A stretch of 43,812 nt of DNA from Planctomycetaceae bacterium (GTDB lineage: Bacteria > Planctomycetota > Phycisphaerae > Phycisphaerales > SM1A02): NCBI GenBank assembly GCA_947474065.1, contig CANJHD010000015.1, positions 1-43,812 of the forward strand, written 5' to 3'. This document shows positions 42,358 to 43,812 of this stretch, in pieces; positions within the stretch are counted from its first letter, which is position 1, and each line of letters opens with the position of its first letter. The position numbers and the translations under genes are program-made. The notes under the pieces are model-generated. The model saw only the letters and a program-made list of their open reading frames with translations. It was not told the DNA's origin and did not search any database.

Positions 42358-43193
42358 GTACGCGCCGCTCGCATCATGTTGATCGCGCGTTCACCCTGAT
42401 TGAGATCATGGTGGTCATCAGCATCATCTTGGTGCTGGCCTCCTTGGTCTTGGGCGTTGGTTCAGCGCTGTTGCGCCGCGCCGAGCGTTCGCAGGTTGAG
42501 AGCGCGATGACCATCATGGAGAGCGCGTTCACTGAATGGGAAGGGCAGACGGGACGACCGGTGACGTACAACGGGGCGTTTGACTCGCTGACGGCGCCGA
42601 CCACGGAGATCTATCCTGTGCCTAACGGCGGCGAACTATTCGACGTCCGTGAGCCAGGAACGCCGCCAGCGCCAAACAATTCCGGCAACAAATTGATTTA
42701 CACGCGTGCACGCGGCGCGGGCGTATTCACCGTGAATCTGCTCTCGCAACTGGAGGCGATCCGTCCCATGCTGGCGGGCATCCCGCCGAGCATGTTGCGC
42801 GCGGAGGCGAATACTTCCAGTTATCCCGCCACCAACATCTTGTCCGGTACGCCGGCGGTCTTGTACGCGCCCTCGGCTAAGTCCACGGCCAATACCAAGG
42901 ATTCGACTCGATCAGAGTTGGTTGACACCTGGGGCGGACGAATTGCGTTCGTGTTCCCCGGTCGGGCGTTCCGCTTTGGTTTAGATTCAAGCCTTCCCGA
43001 TTCTGACGGAACTGTGCGAACTCCTGCTGAGAATCTCCTTGGGGTCTGCACCAATCGCCGTATATGTCTGGTGTCGGCGGGTCCTGACGGTCTCTTTGGA
43101 GTGCCCGGCGAATCCACCCCGGATTCGGCCACCATCCAGAACACCGCCGCTGCTGACAACATCTACCTGTACGAGTTGGATCCCCCAAACTGA
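42354..43193 (+). CDS. GspG-like prepilin/pseudopilin
   Basis: The 279-residue prepilin has the signal RA|FTLIEIMVVISIILVLASL, with Ala rather than Gly at -1. The region SAGPDGLFGVPG...ADNIYLYEL near the C-terminus recalls the Ca-binding S-x-GPDG...DDI loop of GspG. The start ATG overlaps the preceding stop (ATGA). A longer frame upstream in the same reading phase lies inside the previous gene and is not used. The Cys pair in GVCTNRRICL could form a disulfide. Confidence 0.88.
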   Translation: MSTRRSHHVDRAFTLIEIMVVISIILVLASLVLGVGSALLRRAERSQVESAMTIMESAFTEWEGQTGRPVTYNGAFDSLTAPTTEIYPVPNGGELFDVREPGTPPAPNNSGNKLIYTRARGAGVFTVNLLSQLEAIRPMLAGIPPSMLRAEANTSSYPATNILSGTPAVLYAPSAKSTANTKDSTRSELVDTWGGRIAFVFPGRAFRFGLDSSLPDSDGTVRTPAENLLGVCTNRRICLVSAGPDGLFGVPGESTPDSATIQNTAAADNIYLYELDPPN

Positions 43194-43198
43194 CGCCC

Positions 43199-43812
43199 AT
43201 GCCCAGCGCCCGCATTTCATCCCCTGCACGACGGCTCGCCCCAGTACGCGCCTTCACGCTCCTTGAGCTGTTGGTGGTCATGGGCATCATGATGATCTTG
43301 GCGGTGCTGACGGCCATCAGTGTTGGCAAGGTCACCCGCGATGCTAAGTTGGCGAATGCCACCAATGGCGTGGTGGCATCGCTTGGCGCAGCGCGCGCCA
43401 TCGCTATCCGCGACAATGCGTACGTCATGGTCACCTTCCGCGTGGCGCCGAGTCGCTTGTCGCGCGCCGTTGCGCGCGAGCCTCAGGTGGTGCAGATCGT
43501 CACGGCGCGTTGGACCGGCGAAGTGGTCACCGCCAGTACGCCGCTTCCCATACCCAACACTTACGGCGCAGAACTCATGGTGGACGATGTGTTCGCAGAC
43601 CGATTCGTTCCCGTTCCCGGTGTGCCAACGCGCGACTTGCCAGCCGGGGTGCTGATTGCTGGTCCGGCCTTCGGATTTGTCACGGATACGGCGGTTGGCC
43701 AGAACGACCGCCAGTGGCGCACGCAGCCGCGCTTTGCAGGCACCACCAACCTGGCGGTGACGCCACCAACATTTACGCCGGACTTAGCACGCACCGAACT
43801 CGGCTGGGCCAT
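43199..43812 (+). CDS. GspH-like prepilin, partial (runs off the window)
   Basis: An open frame begins at the ATG at 43199, 5 bases after the preceding stop, and continues past the last base with no stop. After a 20-residue Arg-rich leader comes RA|FTLLELLVVMGIMMILA, again with Ala at -1. The next part (LANATNGVVASLGAARAIAIRDNAYVMVTFRVAP) fits the GspH-type pattern of minor pseudopilins, with its conserved AR and V-V-F strand. At least 204 codons are present. The C-terminus and following genes lie outside. Confidence 0.88.
   Translation, partial: MPSARISSPARRLAPVRAFTLLELLVVMGIMMILAVLTAISVGKVTRDAKLANATNGVVASLGAARAIAIRDNAYVMVTFRVAPSRLSRAVAREPQVVQIVTARWTGEVVTASTPLPIPNTYGAELMVDDVFADRFVPVPGVPTRDLPAGVLIAGPAFGFVTDTAVGQNDRQWRTQPRFAGTTNLAVTPPTFTPDLARTELGWA

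Overview
The window is a GC-rich bacterial chromosome segment, most likely from a planctomycete and perhaps a member of Phycisphaerae. That placement is inferred from the gene set: paired Tat-exported Gfo/Idh/MocA oxidoreductases, several prepilins with AFTLIE/AFTLLE-type signals, a SUMF1-like exported protein and an H-NOX/HNOBA kinase pair. No rRNA is present to confirm it. I see no insertion sequence, integrase, phage gene or CRISPR array.

Layout. 1-4.5 kb: tsf (partial), rpsB, pyruvate kinase and a phosphohexomutase. 4.5-5.6 kb: thiS-thiG. 5.7-11.8 kb: a lipoprotein, a NhaD-like ion antiporter, and an exported operon of one SUMF1-like protein and two Tat-signal oxidoreductases. 11.7-15.6 kb: a methyltransferase-apbE pair and, divergently, a PanE-like reductase with an SDR epimerase. 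15.75-19.4 kb (+): a translationally coupled nitric-oxide cassette of H-NOX sensor, HNOBA-PAS hybrid histidine kinase and REC-HD-GYP regulator. 19.5-30.8 kb (-): a chemosensory operon with the gene order of Pseudomonas wsp (MCP, CheW, CheR, CheW, CheA-REC, CheB, response regulator). Here the WspR-like receiver carries a SpoIIE/RsbU-type PP2C phosphatase instead of GGDEF, and a REC-GAF-HD-GYP gene lies immediately upstream. 30.8-34.8 kb (-): a NagB/PIG-L fusion, tRNA-Leu(TAA), 6-phosphogluconate dehydrogenase and a stand-alone CoaB. 35-43.8 kb (+): type IV pilus/type II secretion assembly genes (PilB-like ATPase, PilT, a second PilB/GspE ATPase, PilC/GspF and three prepilins, the last cut by the window end).

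How the genes may work together. Two sensory systems (NO through H-NOX; envelope or surface stimuli through the Wsp-like MCP) meet tail to tail. Their outputs are two apparently intact HD-GYP domains (c-di-GMP breakdown) and one PP2C phosphatase (likely partner switching). No GGDEF or EAL domain occurs in the window. Both PilB-like ATPases begin with tandem MshEN-type motifs, a fold that can bind c-di-GMP, so the adjacent pilus machine is a plausible target. Each domain call rests on visible motifs; the wiring between modules is inference.
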